A stretch of DNA of 23,468 nt from JABMRP01 sp964444795 (GTDB lineage Bacteria > Planctomycetota > Planctomycetia > Pirellulales > Thermoguttaceae), in NCBI GenBank assembly GCA_964444795.1, contig CAYUIQ010000141.1:1-23468 (forward strand), in the 5' to 3' direction. Both the position numbers and the translations under genes were made by a program. Positions 12,742 through 21,625 of the stretch are shown here, one piece after another. The stretch's first letter is position 1, and each line of letters begins with the position of its first letter. The notes beneath the pieces were generated by a model that saw nothing but the letters and a program-made list of their open reading frames with translations, ran no database searches and was not told the DNA's origin.

Positions 12742-15636
12742 CTATCGTCGGCGCCGTCGGGCAATCGGGACCAGCGCCACGGCACCCAGCGCGAAGAGCG
12801 CGATGGTAGCTGGTTCGGGTACGTAGAACCGCACCTCGCTGAGCCCGACAAAACCGTTGTCGCCGCCGATCAGTGGGTTTTGTGGATCATAGGTCGATCC
12901 GTTGTGGTTGGAGAGAACGTCGAACTTGAGGAAGCGAACGCCGGCGGCGTTGATCGCCAGCCACTCGGAATAGTCGACCCCGTCGACGCCCGGCGCTTCG
13001 GCCAGCGTGAAAGTCCCCAGCGAGGTGAAGTCCACACCGTCGGCCGACCCGAGGATTTCGAGATCCTGGACCCCACGATTGGTGAAGTTTGCCTCGTTGT
13101 AGTTCCAAATGCGGGCCGAGACGACGCTGGCAACAGACCCCAGATCGAAGACCAACTCGGGATCGGAATCGTCACCCGGCTGTCCGAAGCCGACACCCTC
13201 ACTGAGCCAGTGGAGGCCTTCCAGTCCGGCGGAGTGCCCGTCGGCAAACAACCCCGCGGCGTCGACCAGATGCCCGGGCCGCCGATCGAAGTTGCCCTCG
13301 AACAGGGCGCTGGAAGCCGTAACCGAGACGTCCTGCAAGGGCATTGGCTGCAGCGCCTCGCCCATGAAGGCCACTTCGTTGAGTCCCGTGTAGCCCGAAT
13401 CGCCGTAGTTGGCCACGACGCCCAACTGGACGTAGCGGGCTTGCACGCCGCCGAGCGACACGAACTGGCCGGGGTTGGCGCCGTTGCCGGTCGCCTGGTC
13501 GAAGTCGAACGTGCCCAGCGAGCTGTAGTTGATGTTGTCGGTGGAGACGAGGATTTCCGCCTGCGCGACGCCGCGACTGGTCAAGTTCAGTTCATTGTAG
13601 TTGTACAGCTCCAGCGAACCGACGGCATGCACACCGCCCAGGTCGAAGGTGACCGTCGGCGTCGTGTCGCCGGCCGCCGAGAGCCACATTCCGTCGACGT
13701 CGCCGGCCCAGCCGTCCGGATCGTTCGTCGTATGTCCGGCCCGATCGCTGGCGTTAGCCACTTGACGTCGGAAGCTGCCAATCAGTTCGCTGGACGCTTG
13801 GGCGCCGACGGGCCGAATCAGGCCGTCGCCCGGCGACATCGTCTGCGCGGCCAGCTTGGCGATCTGCCCGGCGCTGAGCACTTGATTCCACACCGCCACG
13901 TCGTCGATGCGGCCGGTCGAATACGACGCGCCGTCGCCGATCCAGGCGCCGATGGTCAGGGGAATCGAAGCCAGATCGTGGAACCCGCCGAATGCTCCCC
14001 GATTGGCCACCGGCACACCGTCAACGTAGAAGACTTCGCCGTTCGGGCCCATCGTCACGGCCACGTGGTGCCAGTCGCCGGACTGCGGTTGGACGCCGCT
14101 GTTCATGCCTTGCCCGACAATCGCTTCCCAGTTGATGTTCGCCGTGTCCGGGTCGGTTGTGGGGTAGAGGGCAAGGAGGTTGTCGGACCACTGGCCGTTG
14201 TTCTGCCGGCCCAGAACGGCTGCATTTCGATTCCCCCAACCGGCGTCCTGTGTGCCGTTCCACTGAACCCACATACTCACCGTCGCGGAGGTTGCCCCGT
14301 TCAGTCCGCCCCCGCCGGGCACCGAAACGTATTGCTGACTGGCGCCGTCGAACGCCAAGCCGCCGCCGTCGGCGCCGTTGCGGTCGGTGGTGGACTGCGG
14401 GCCGTTGACCAGGGCTCCGGTTCCGCCGGCCACCGCAGCGCCGTTGCCGTCGAGCTTCCAGTAGCCGACCAGCCCCGATGGTGGCGGCGGTTCCGCGACG
14501 AAATCACCGCTGAATTGCACCTCGCTGAGGCCGGCGAAGTCGGCGTCGCCGTTGTGATTGCTGGTAATGTCAAAGCGGACCAGACGCGCGTTGTCGGCCG
14601 CCGCATATGCACTCAGGTCGATCGTCTCACCGGCATAGGCGGATGTGCCGTCCGCCTTGGCGAAATTGAAGTTTCCGAGCGAGGTAAAGGGGCCGCCCGC
14701 GGCACTAGCCACCGAGATCGTCACGTCATCGGCACCGCGGTTGGTAAAGGTGCCGCCCACTTCGTTGTAGTTCCAGACGTGGAAACGGTCCAAATCGTAG
14801 ACGGCCTCGAGATCAAACGTGATCTGCGCCGGCAGTGGGTCGTTGGGTGCCCGATACGTTCCGTGCGTTAGCCACATGGTGGGGTCGGGGGCGTTTCCGT
14901 GATATCCTCCGGTCAACCCGGAACCATCGACCGTATGAAGCGCTTGACGGTCGAAGTTGTCGACAAGCTGCGAGGAATAGTCCTCGATCGTTACGCCCGT
15001 GATAAGATCCGCCGGTGGGGGAGCCGCCTCGAACCCGATGTTGGGCCCGAAATAGCCGCCATTGCCGCCCACCATGTTGAATCCAGCCGTACCGCCGACG
15101 CCCGGAGCCGGAGTGGTCGAAAACCAACCATTGCCGGTACGCGTTCCAAACGTTGCGTCCAGCGTGGGGACATTCGCACTGCCGGTGTTCGGGGCCCAGA
15201 CATCCGTACCCACCGACGCCGTGACAATGTAGTAATCAAGGCCCTGACGGGTATCCGTCAGCGTGAGTGCCGGGATGCTTGCCCAGGCGTAACCGTTGGC
15301 ATCCGCGGTCGACCCGGCTGGGATCGTGGCGGCGGCGATTTGCGGGTACTGGCTGGCGCCGGCGTAATTGTAAAGGGCAATGTTATGGTCTACTGCCAGC
15401 ACGCCGCCGGGATTGTCCGGCGACACCCAAAACCCGAGTTGGTTGACCTGCTTCGTTCCAAGGGTAGAAGCAAAGAAACCAAACCCGCCCTGAGCGAAAG
15501 TATCCGTTCGAGTCGTGTCCGGGGCTGTGGGCGGGCCCACAAACGCTTCGACCGGCGCGGCCGTCGCGGTGGAACATGCCGCTAACATTGCTACCGTTAA
15601 CAGGGCCAAGGTTGCAGTCAATCTCCCGGTGGTCAT
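12742..15636 (-). CDS. Large PEP-CTERM protein with one LamG and three discoidin-like modules
   Basis: A 964-residue exported protein. The start at 15636 has a moderate CACGAGAA ribosome site. The N-terminus is a signal peptide that also contains a lipobox-like MLAAC (C21). Residues about 28-205 form a beta-rich domain. Discoidin-like repeat 1 follows at about 211-385 (VWNYNE...FTNRGADDVTI), then a LamG/concanavalin-like fold at about 387-595 (VGYWKLDGNG, WHHVAVTMGPNGEVFYVDG). Repeats 2 (about 607-760, LYNYNELNLTSRGVAQAEI) and 3 (about 764-937, IWNYNEANFTNRGVQDLEI) come next. The C-terminus is a PEP-CTERM sorting signal (VPEPATIALFALGAVALVP then RRRRR), cleaved and anchored by an exosortase encoded elsewhere. 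LamG and discoidin modules usually bind carbohydrates, so an adhesin or matrix protein at the cell surface is likely. No catalytic domain is seen. Confidence 0.82.
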   Translation of the reverse strand: MTTGRLTATLALLTVAMLAACSTATAAPVEAFVGPPTAPDTTRTDTFAQGGFGFFASTLGTKQVNQLGFWVSPDNPGGVLAVDHNIALYNYAGASQYPQIAAATIPAGSTADANGYAWASIPALTLTDTRQGLDYYIVTASVGTDVWAPNTGSANVPTLDATFGTRTGNGWFSTTPAPGVGGTAGFNMVGGNGGYFGPNIGFEAAPPPADLITGVTIEDYSSQLVDNFDRQALHTVDGSGLTGGYHGNAPDPTMWLTHGTYRAPNDPLPAQITFDLEAVYDLDRFHVWNYNEVGGTFTNRGADDVTISVASAAGGPFTSLGNFNFAKADGTSAYAGETIDLSAYAAADNARLVRFDITSNHNGDADFAGLSEVQFSGDFVAEPPPPSGLVGYWKLDGNGAAVAGGTGALVNGPQSTTDRNGADGGGLAFDGASQQYVSVPGGGGLNGATSATVSMWVQWNGTQDAGWGNRNAAVLGRQNNGQWSDNLLALYPTTDPDTANINWEAIVGQGMNSGVQPQSGDWHHVAVTMGPNGEVFYVDGVPVANRGAFGGFHDLASIPLTIGAWIGDGASYSTGRIDDVAVWNQVLSAGQIAKLAAQTMSPGDGLIRPVGAQASSELIGSFRRQVANASDRAGHTTNDPDGWAGDVDGMWLSAAGDTTPTVTFDLGGVHAVGSLELYNYNELNLTSRGVAQAEILVSTDNINYSSLGTFDFDQATGNGANPGQFVSLGGVQARYVQLGVVANYGDSGYTGLNEVAFMGEALQPMPLQDVSVTASSALFEGNFDRRPGHLVDAAGLFADGHSAGLEGLHWLSEGVGFGQPGDDSDPELVFDLGSVASVVSARIWNYNEANFTNRGVQDLEILGSADGVDFTSLGTFTLAEAPGVDGVDYSEWLAINAAGVRFLKFDVLSNHNGSTYDPQNPLIGGDNGFVGLSEVRFYVPEPATIALFALGAVALVPIARRRRR

Positions 15637-16160
15637 GGCATTTCTCGTGAGGTTTCGTCAAGGTGATTCGCACGGCTCGATCAAGCCGCCGTGCCGACAG
15701 GAATCTGCCGACGCATCGTTGATTGAAGCATGGGGCCACGGCGGAGTCAAGCGCCAACAGAAAAACCCCTCGGATTGATGGGCTACGGGGGGGGGTCGGG
15801 CAAGAACCGTTCCCACCGCAGGCGACTTGACCTCACCCACATTACGGATAAAGGAGTGATCCGAGGTTGACCGGGCTTGTAGAACGGAACTTGTTCCGTT
15901 TGCAGCAATCGTCGTTATGGGCGTGGAAGAGAAGACCCTTCGCCCTCGTAGAACGAAGTAGGTTTGGCTCTCGATTCTGGATTCCGGGAGACGGAACAAG
16001 TTCCGTTCTACTGCAACAACCGCCCTGCCGGCATGTGATGTCGTGTCAGCCCGGTCGGGGACCAACCGGAAACCCAGCGTCGGGCATTTCGCAAACCGCC
16101 CGGCGACGGTATCCTGAGGGGTTGCCGTTTTATGCCGCGCCGACGAACCGAGGAGTCGAG
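15637..16160. other. Divergent intergenic region with an inverted-repeat element
   Basis: The 524 bases between the minus-strand PEP-CTERM gene and the plus-strand M16 pair hold no convincing gene; a forward frame open through it is only the upstream extension of the M16 frame. It contains a run of nine G (15787-15795) and the paired 21-bp inverted repeats at 15879-16011. Promoters for both flanking genes must lie here, but no pair of boxes is good enough to name. Confidence 0.6.
15879..16011. repeat. Element bounded by 21-bp perfect inverted repeats
   Basis: A left copy (15879-15900) carries GTAGAACGGAACTTGTTCCG, and the right copy (15991-16011) is its exact reverse complement over 21 bases. 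Each copy is itself a palindrome: ACGGAAC and GTTCCGT around two bases. Between them lies about 90 bp with a partial third copy of the outer sequence (GTAGAACGAAGTAGG near 15949). The layout resembles a short non-autonomous mobile element or a family of intergenic repeats. Confidence 0.65.
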
Positions 16161-17405
16161 GTGAGCGAGTCGATCCGTTCTCATACGTTTGCCAACGGGC
16201 TGGTCCTGGTGGCCGAGCCGATTGCCGGCTTGGAGTCGGCCGCGTTCACCTTCCTGGTACCGGTTGGGTGTGTTTCCGACCCGGCCGATCGTGGGGGGCT
16301 CGGTAGCTTCACCTGTGAGATGGCCCTGCGCGGAGCCGGCCCGCGCGACAGCCACCAGTTCATCCTCGACCTCGACAATCTGGGCGTCGAGCGTGGCGAG
16401 TCGGTCTTCGACTCCCACACGAGTTTCAGCGGGGCCACCGTGGCGGAAAACATGCCCCGCGCCCTGGCCATCGTCAGCGACGTGCTCCGCCGCCCCCACT
16501 TGCCGGCCGATCAATTGGAAGCCGGCCGGCAGATGATGCTCCAGGAATGGCGGGCGGTGGCCGACGAGCCGTCGCAGCGGGTAATGATCGAGTTGCGCCG
16601 CCGCCATTACCCCAAACCCTGGGGACGTCCCTCGCAAGGCGAACTCGAAGTGATCGAGTCGGTGGAGATCGACGAAATCCGCCGGCATTTCGCCGAAATG
16701 TATCGCCCCAACGGCACCATCCTCGGCGTGGCCGGGCGGTTCGATTGGGAACAGCTCAAGGACACCGTTGCCGGGCTGATCGATGACTGGCAGCCCAACC
16801 AGACCCCCGATATCGTCGAGCAAGCCGGCGGCTCCCGATTGGAACATTTTCCCCACGATTCCAATCAGACACAGATCGCCGTGGCCTACCCGAGTGTGCC
16901 GTACGGCCACGACGATTACTTTCGCGCCTGGGGCTCCGTCGGCGTGCTCAGCGGTGGCATGAGCTGCCGGTTCTTTACCGAGATTCGCGAACGCCGCGGC
17001 CTGTGTTACTCCGTCGGTGCCACGTACCACAGTTTGCGTCATCGGGGAGGCGTCTTTTGCCAGGCGGGCACCAGCGCCGATCGGGCACAGGAAACGCTCG
17101 ACGTGATGCTCGCCGAGTTGGCCCGCTTGCCCCAGGGGATCGAGGAATACGAACTGGAGCGTCTCAAGGCGCGGATCAAGAGCAGCCTGGTCATGCAGGG
17201 CGAGTCGAGTTCGGCCCGCAGCTCGGCGGTCGCCCGCGATTGGTATCACCTGGGCCACGCCCGCACGCTGGAAGAACTCGGCCGGCTGGTCGACGAGCTG
17301 ACCCGATCGGCCATCAACGACTATGTGGCGGCGCATCCGCCCGGCGATTTCACGATCGTTACGCTCGGTCCTCAGCCGCTGGAGGTAGACGGTGGAGTTT
17401 CGTAA
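16161..17405 (+). CDS. M16-family subunit lacking the zinc motif
   Basis: A 414-residue protein of the M16 (pitrilysin/mitochondrial processing peptidase) fold. The GTG start at 16161 follows GAGGAG closely. Where active members have HxxEH, this one reads GLGSFTCEMALRG (S49, C52, E53), so it cannot bind catalytic zinc. The second fold half keeps the substrate-positioning motif RERRGLCYSVG (R279, Y283). The glycine-rich stretch VLSGGMSCRF precedes it. The partner gene overlaps its end by 14 bases and has the intact zinc site. This arrangement is known from heterodimeric bacterial M16B peptidases, in which one chain supplies zinc and the other the Arg/Tyr pair. No signal peptide is present, so it is probably cytoplasmic. 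Its likely role is peptide degradation or processing together with the partner. Confidence 0.85.
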   Translation: MSESIRSHTFANGLVLVAEPIAGLESAAFTFLVPVGCVSDPADRGGLGSFTCEMALRGAGPRDSHQFILDLDNLGVERGESVFDSHTSFSGATVAENMPRALAIVSDVLRRPHLPADQLEAGRQMMLQEWRAVADEPSQRVMIELRRRHYPKPWGRPSQGELEVIESVEIDEIRRHFAEMYRPNGTILGVAGRFDWEQLKDTVAGLIDDWQPNQTPDIVEQAGGSRLEHFPHDSNQTQIAVAYPSVPYGHDDYFRAWGSVGVLSGGMSCRFFTEIRERRGLCYSVGATYHSLRHRGGVFCQAGTSADRAQETLDVMLAELARLPQGIEEYELERLKARIKSSLVMQGESSSARSSAVARDWYHLGHARTLEELGRLVDELTRSAINDYVAAHPPGDFTIVTLGPQPLEVDGGVS

Positions 17406-18630
17406 AGCGATGCTGGATAACGGCCTGGAAGTGGTGGCCGAGTGTAACGATCTGGCTCATTCCGCGGCGATCGGTTTCTTCGTCCAGACCGGCTCGCGCG
17501 ACGAGACCTCGGACACCGCCGGCGTGAGCCATTTCCTGGAGCACATGCTCTTCAAGGGCACGCCCCGCCGCACGGCCGACGACGTGAACCGCGAGTTCGA
17601 CGAGATGGGGGCCCATTACAACGCCTTCACCAGCGAGGAGAATACGGTCTTCTACGCGGCCGTGCTGCCGGAATTCGTCGATCGGGCGGTCGAACTGCTG
17701 GGCGACATCATGCGCCCGTCGCTGCGCCAGGCCGACTTCGAGACCGAGAAGCAGGTCATCATCGAAGAGATCCGCATGTACGAAGACCAGCCGCCTTTCG
17801 GAGCCGACGATAAGTGCAAGGCGGCCTGTTTTGGCGACCATCCCTTGGGCCAAAGCGTTTTGGGAACCGTCGACGGAATCGAGACGCTGTCGGTCGATGC
17901 AATGCGCGGTTACTTCGGGCGGCGCTACAGCCCGGGAAATGTCGTCCTGGCCGCCAGCGGGCGGATCGATTTCGCCGCCCTGGTGGACCACGTGGGGCGA
18001 TGTTGCGGCCATTGGGAGACCGGTCCGACGGGACGAATCGTCGAACCGGCCGTGGCACGACGCGGGTTCCACATCCTCGGCAAGGAAGCGGCCGCGCAGC
18101 AGTACGCGATCGGAATGGCCACCGGCCCCTCGGCCACCGACGACGATCGCTATCCGGCCAAGTTGGCGGCGACCATCCTCGGCGACGACTCGGGCAGCCG
18201 TTTCTATTGGGAACTGATCGATCCGGGCCTGGCCGAACACGCCTCGCTGAGCCATTACGACTACGAAGGCAGCGGCATGTTCATCACCTACCTGAGTTGT
18301 GATCCGCCGCAGGCGGCCGACAACCTGCAACGTATTCTCGACATCTACCGCCAGGTGGAAACCGACGGCGTGACGCCCGCCGAGTTGGCCCAGGCCAAGA
18401 GCAAGATCACCTCTCGGGTGGTCCTCTCGGGTGAACGGCCGCGCGGGCGCCTGTTCGCGGTGGGCAGCGATTGGACCCAGCGCCGCGCGTACCGCTCGGT
18501 CCGCGACGATCTGGACGCGGTGGCGTCGGTCACCCCGGAACAAATCGCCGCCGTGCTGGCCCGGCATCCCCTTTCCCGCGGCACGACCGTGACGGTCGGA
18601 CCACTGGCCGAGGTGGCTGAACCGTCATAG
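17392..18630 (+). CDS. M16-family zinc peptidase, catalytic subunit
   Basis: A 412-residue peptidase. GTG 17392 follows GGAGG at good spacing and lies inside the end of the preceding gene, so the two are translated together. The zinc site is complete: GVSHFLEHMLFKG gives H47, E50 and H51, and the distal glutamate is near E125 (QVIIEEIRMYED). In the second half, at the position of the Arg/Tyr motif of its partner, the sequence is IDPGLAEHASLS, so the substrate-positioning residues are missing from this chain. The two chains therefore complement each other. The closest characterised types are mitochondrial processing peptidase beta and bacterial M16B dimers. No signal peptide is seen. Hairpins at 18655-18722 follow the stop. 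Confidence 0.9.
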   Translation: MEFRKAMLDNGLEVVAECNDLAHSAAIGFFVQTGSRDETSDTAGVSHFLEHMLFKGTPRRTADDVNREFDEMGAHYNAFTSEENTVFYAAVLPEFVDRAVELLGDIMRPSLRQADFETEKQVIIEEIRMYEDQPPFGADDKCKAACFGDHPLGQSVLGTVDGIETLSVDAMRGYFGRRYSPGNVVLAASGRIDFAALVDHVGRCCGHWETGPTGRIVEPAVARRGFHILGKEAAAQQYAIGMATGPSATDDDRYPAKLAATILGDDSGSRFYWELIDPGLAEHASLSHYDYEGSGMFITYLSCDPPQAADNLQRILDIYRQVETDGVTPAELAQAKSKITSRVVLSGERPRGRLFAVGSDWTQRRAYRSVRDDLDAVASVTPEQIAAVLARHPLSRGTTVTVGPLAEVAEPS

Positions 18631-18654
18631 GTGGGGGCGCTGTCTCACACGGCT

Positions 18655-18722
<68 letters not shown>

Positions 18723-18758
18723 CGTCCATCAAGGCGCGTATCGCATGTGCCCATTCTT

Positions 18759-18774
18759 CGACGCAGAAGCGTCG
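18759..18774. repeat. Diverged copy of the tetraloop hairpin
   Basis: CGACGC and GCGTCG enclose AGAA. The surrounding CGACGCAGAAGCGTCGTCAC closely matches the element at 12696-12719, which has GGAA in the loop and a longer stem. Both are followed by GAGG, so they are members of one repeat family about 6 kb apart. Confidence 0.55.
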
Positions 18775-18979
18775 TCACGAGGGTGGCGAGGGCGATCTCG
18801 CAATGCCCCCGCAGCTTTAGTTGGCACCCCCCGTGCCTCCCGGCGATTTTCGGCAATTTCCTTGCATTGCCCCGCCTTCCGACTAGAATCGCTATTAGCT
18901 GGTGGTCTCGCCGTATCAGGTCCGGTCGGCATTCACCTCGAATTCGCTCGACATCTCAGTTCTCTCTGGAGCACCCCAA

Positions 18980-21625
18980 ATGACTACGCGAATTTCCCTC
19001 GTTATTCTTACGCTTGCCGGCTTGGCTGCCTCGATAGGCCCCGTGGAATGCCAAGCAGCGGCTTTGTTCAGCGAGGATTTCAGCAACGCCGGGGCTCTGC
19101 CGGGGCCGAACCTGGTGCAGTCGTCGGGCCCCGGCGCTTCCTTCAACGGTTCGAACGCCACCTTCGCGGGCGTCGGCAGCCGCAGCTACTTGCGGACCAT
19201 CGACACGGACTACAGCACCACCGACTTCTCCGCACTGACGACGGTCACGATTCCCGGCGGTCAGGCCGGCTGGGGACTGGTCTTTTTTGGCATGGGAACG
19301 GGCGAGCCCGACGGCGGTTTCTACGGCGAACCGAGGACCGGTTCTCACATCTATATGCGTCCGGGCCCCGACGATTTCGGCGGAGGTGGCGTGACGATCA
19401 CCGATAACACCGTGGAAACCGTTGCCTCGGCGGACCTCGCGGGCAACGGCACGCACCGACTGCGGATGGATTGGGACTCGACGGCCCAACAGATGAGTTA
19501 CTACGTTCATCAGGACTACACGGGCGGTCCGTTTGTGCCCAGCAGCTCGTTCGCTGCCACCAACGGCGCCGACAATGGTTTTGATGCCACGAATTCGCGG
19601 ATCTTCTTGGGCGGTGCCAACGGGGCCGCCTTCGACGACTTCGAGGTCACTTCGCTTCAGCCGACGCCTCCGAGACCCGGTATTACCGACTCGTACAGCC
19701 GGTTGGTCGATAGCGATAACCCGTATGGGTATTGGCGGTTCAACGAGAGTAGCACAGGGGATCCGGCGGTGAACTCAGGATCGGCCGGCACCGCGCTCAA
19801 CGGCAACTACGGTCAGTTCGCGCCGCCCGACGGAGTACCGACCGTGGGCGCGGCCGGCATTCCCGGCGCCGCGGGCAACACGGCGGCCGAGTTCAGCGGC
19901 AGCAGCCCGGTGAGCCAGGTCTACATTCCCGACCTCGTGCATCCGACGGCCTACACGATCGAGGCCTGGGTGAAGGCCGACGCTGGTGCGACCACCGCCC
20001 GAAACATCATGGTGCGAACGTCCGGTAACCCCACGGCCACGTTCTCGCACCAGCTACGCCTGGAGCCGTCGGGGCATCCGATGCACTACTCGTACAGTTC
20101 CACCGGAGCGAAGTGGCTCGACGGAAATGCTCCTGCGCAGGCCGACGAGTGGTACCACATCGTCGGCACGGCCACGAACGCGGGCCATTTTACGACGTAC
20201 GTCAACGGCGAACTGCAGAAGGAGTGGTCCGGCAACATGGGAACACTCTGGAATGGCGGCAACCAATGGCGAATCGGATCGATCGCCGGCGGCGGCGATT
20301 GGTTCGACGGCGTGATCGATGAAGTGGCCATCTACCACGAGGAGCTTTCAGCGCAGCAGATCTGGATGCACTATCGGGTCGGTGCGGTGGATTCCCAGCA
20401 ACAACCGCTGATGGTCCCCACGCGGACTCTTGATCTGGCCGACGTGGTCGGCGGCGGCAATGGCAGCGGAAACGGTACGTTCGACGCGGGGATCAACCCG
20501 GGCACCGGAGAGCTTATCGCCGCCGGAACCGCCAACCCGGGCACCGTGACCGGACCCGGCTATCACACCGTGGCGCTGGACTATGTCGACGGCGTCTGGA
20601 TCCCCGGTGTCAACGCCGGTGGACAGATGCAGATCGACAGCACGGGCACAACGGTCGGATATCCCAATCGCGACGCCCGCAGTTGGGGATATCTTCGCAA
20701 CGGTCCGACCGGCGGGGTGAGCACCGTATTGGGCGGCGTCGACTATGCCACCGAAGGCCATTCGCTGATCGGCGCTCATGCCAATAAGGGCGTCACGTTC
20801 GATCTGGACGCCATCCGGGCGGCCAATCCCGGCATGGAAGTTGGCCAGTTCACCACGACCTATGGCAAGGTGACCGGCGCCGGCGGCAACATCGATTTCA
20901 ACGTTTATCTCGATGGCCGGCTGATGTACGGCATTGGCGGCAATCTCACCGCCGGCACCCCGATCCAGGTGGGCATTTCGGCCAACGATCGCTTTCTCAC
21001 CCTCGTGGCCAGCGACGGCGGCGACACGTACAGCTACGATCAGGTCATCTTTGGCGATCCGCAACTCGAATTGGGCCGCAATCTGGCCCTTGGCAAGCCG
21101 GTTTCCGCCTGGGCTTACTACACCGGGGCCGGCGGCTTTCCCGCCTATAATCTGACCGACGGTGATCTGAACGACCAATACCCGGGCGACGCGCAAGGCC
21201 GTTCCTTCTGGCTCGGCCCCGATGGTCAGACCGGCGACGTGATCGTCGATTTGGTGGATACATTCACGATCGACCGCGTCGATCTCCAGAACTCGCACAA
21301 CGGCGGTTACCACGACCGCGGCGTCGAGGACTTCACGCTGTTGGTCTCCACCGACGGCGCGAGTTGGTCGGAGGTGACCACCGGCACGCTAACTCAATTC
21401 GTCAGCAGTGGCGCCATCCAGAACATCCCGGTCGAGAGCTTCATGTTCGATCCGATCGATGCCCGTTTCGTCAAACTCCAGATCGACAGCATCCACGGCG
21501 CGAGTGCGGGGTTGAACGAAATCCGCGTTTACAGCGCCGTCCCCGAGCCGGGGACCCTGGCACTGGCCCTACTGGGCTTGCTCGGTCTTGCCGCTGTCGC
21601 TCGGCGGAAGCGAAATCGGGCGTAG
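18980..21625 (+). CDS. Large PEP-CTERM protein with LamG and discoidin-like domains
   Basis: An 881-residue exported protein. ATG 18980 follows GGAG; an in-frame GTG at 18902 would put extra residues before the signal peptide (MTTRISLVILTLAGLAASI, cleavage near ECQAAA). Residues about 30-225 form a beta-sandwich-like domain. A LamG domain occupies about 250-470 (GYWRFNESSTGD, YTIEAWVKAD, WYHIVGTATNAGHFTTYVNG, VIDEVAIYHEELSAQQI). A Gly-rich beta region runs from about 485 to 695. A discoidin (F5/8 C-like) domain covers about 700-850, starting NLALGKPVSAWAYY and ending LNEIRVYS. The end is a PEP-CTERM signal: VPEPGTLALALLGLLGLAAVA followed by RRKR. It is probably a surface or matrix protein that binds glycans; no enzyme domain is apparent. 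It shares domain types with the protein at 12742-15636, but in a different order. Confidence 0.82.
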   Translation: MTTRISLVILTLAGLAASIGPVECQAAALFSEDFSNAGALPGPNLVQSSGPGASFNGSNATFAGVGSRSYLRTIDTDYSTTDFSALTTVTIPGGQAGWGLVFFGMGTGEPDGGFYGEPRTGSHIYMRPGPDDFGGGGVTITDNTVETVASADLAGNGTHRLRMDWDSTAQQMSYYVHQDYTGGPFVPSSSFAATNGADNGFDATNSRIFLGGANGAAFDDFEVTSLQPTPPRPGITDSYSRLVDSDNPYGYWRFNESSTGDPAVNSGSAGTALNGNYGQFAPPDGVPTVGAAGIPGAAGNTAAEFSGSSPVSQVYIPDLVHPTAYTIEAWVKADAGATTARNIMVRTSGNPTATFSHQLRLEPSGHPMHYSYSSTGAKWLDGNAPAQADEWYHIVGTATNAGHFTTYVNGELQKEWSGNMGTLWNGGNQWRIGSIAGGGDWFDGVIDEVAIYHEELSAQQIWMHYRVGAVDSQQQPLMVPTRTLDLADVVGGGNGSGNGTFDAGINPGTGELIAAGTANPGTVTGPGYHTVALDYVDGVWIPGVNAGGQMQIDSTGTTVGYPNRDARSWGYLRNGPTGGVSTVLGGVDYATEGHSLIGAHANKGVTFDLDAIRAANPGMEVGQFTTTYGKVTGAGGNIDFNVYLDGRLMYGIGGNLTAGTPIQVGISANDRFLTLVASDGGDTYSYDQVIFGDPQLELGRNLALGKPVSAWAYYTGAGGFPAYNLTDGDLNDQYPGDAQGRSFWLGPDGQTGDVIVDLVDTFTIDRVDLQNSHNGGYHDRGVEDFTLLVSTDGASWSEVTTGTLTQFVSSGAIQNIPVESFMFDPIDARFVKLQIDSIHGASAGLNEIRVYSAVPEPGTLALALLGLLGLAAVARRKRNRA

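Noticed and set aside
12367..14871. Open frame of 834 codons on the plus strand across the PEP-CTERM gene
   Set aside because: It is a shadow of the minus-strand PEP-CTERM gene; its translation is low-complexity and Val/Gly/Arg-rich, without domains, and it runs through intergenic hairpins.
15787..15795. Run of nine G as a possible phase-variation tract
   Set aside because: It lies in non-coding DNA more than 100 bases from either flanking start codon and is not placed in a promoter spacer that I can identify.
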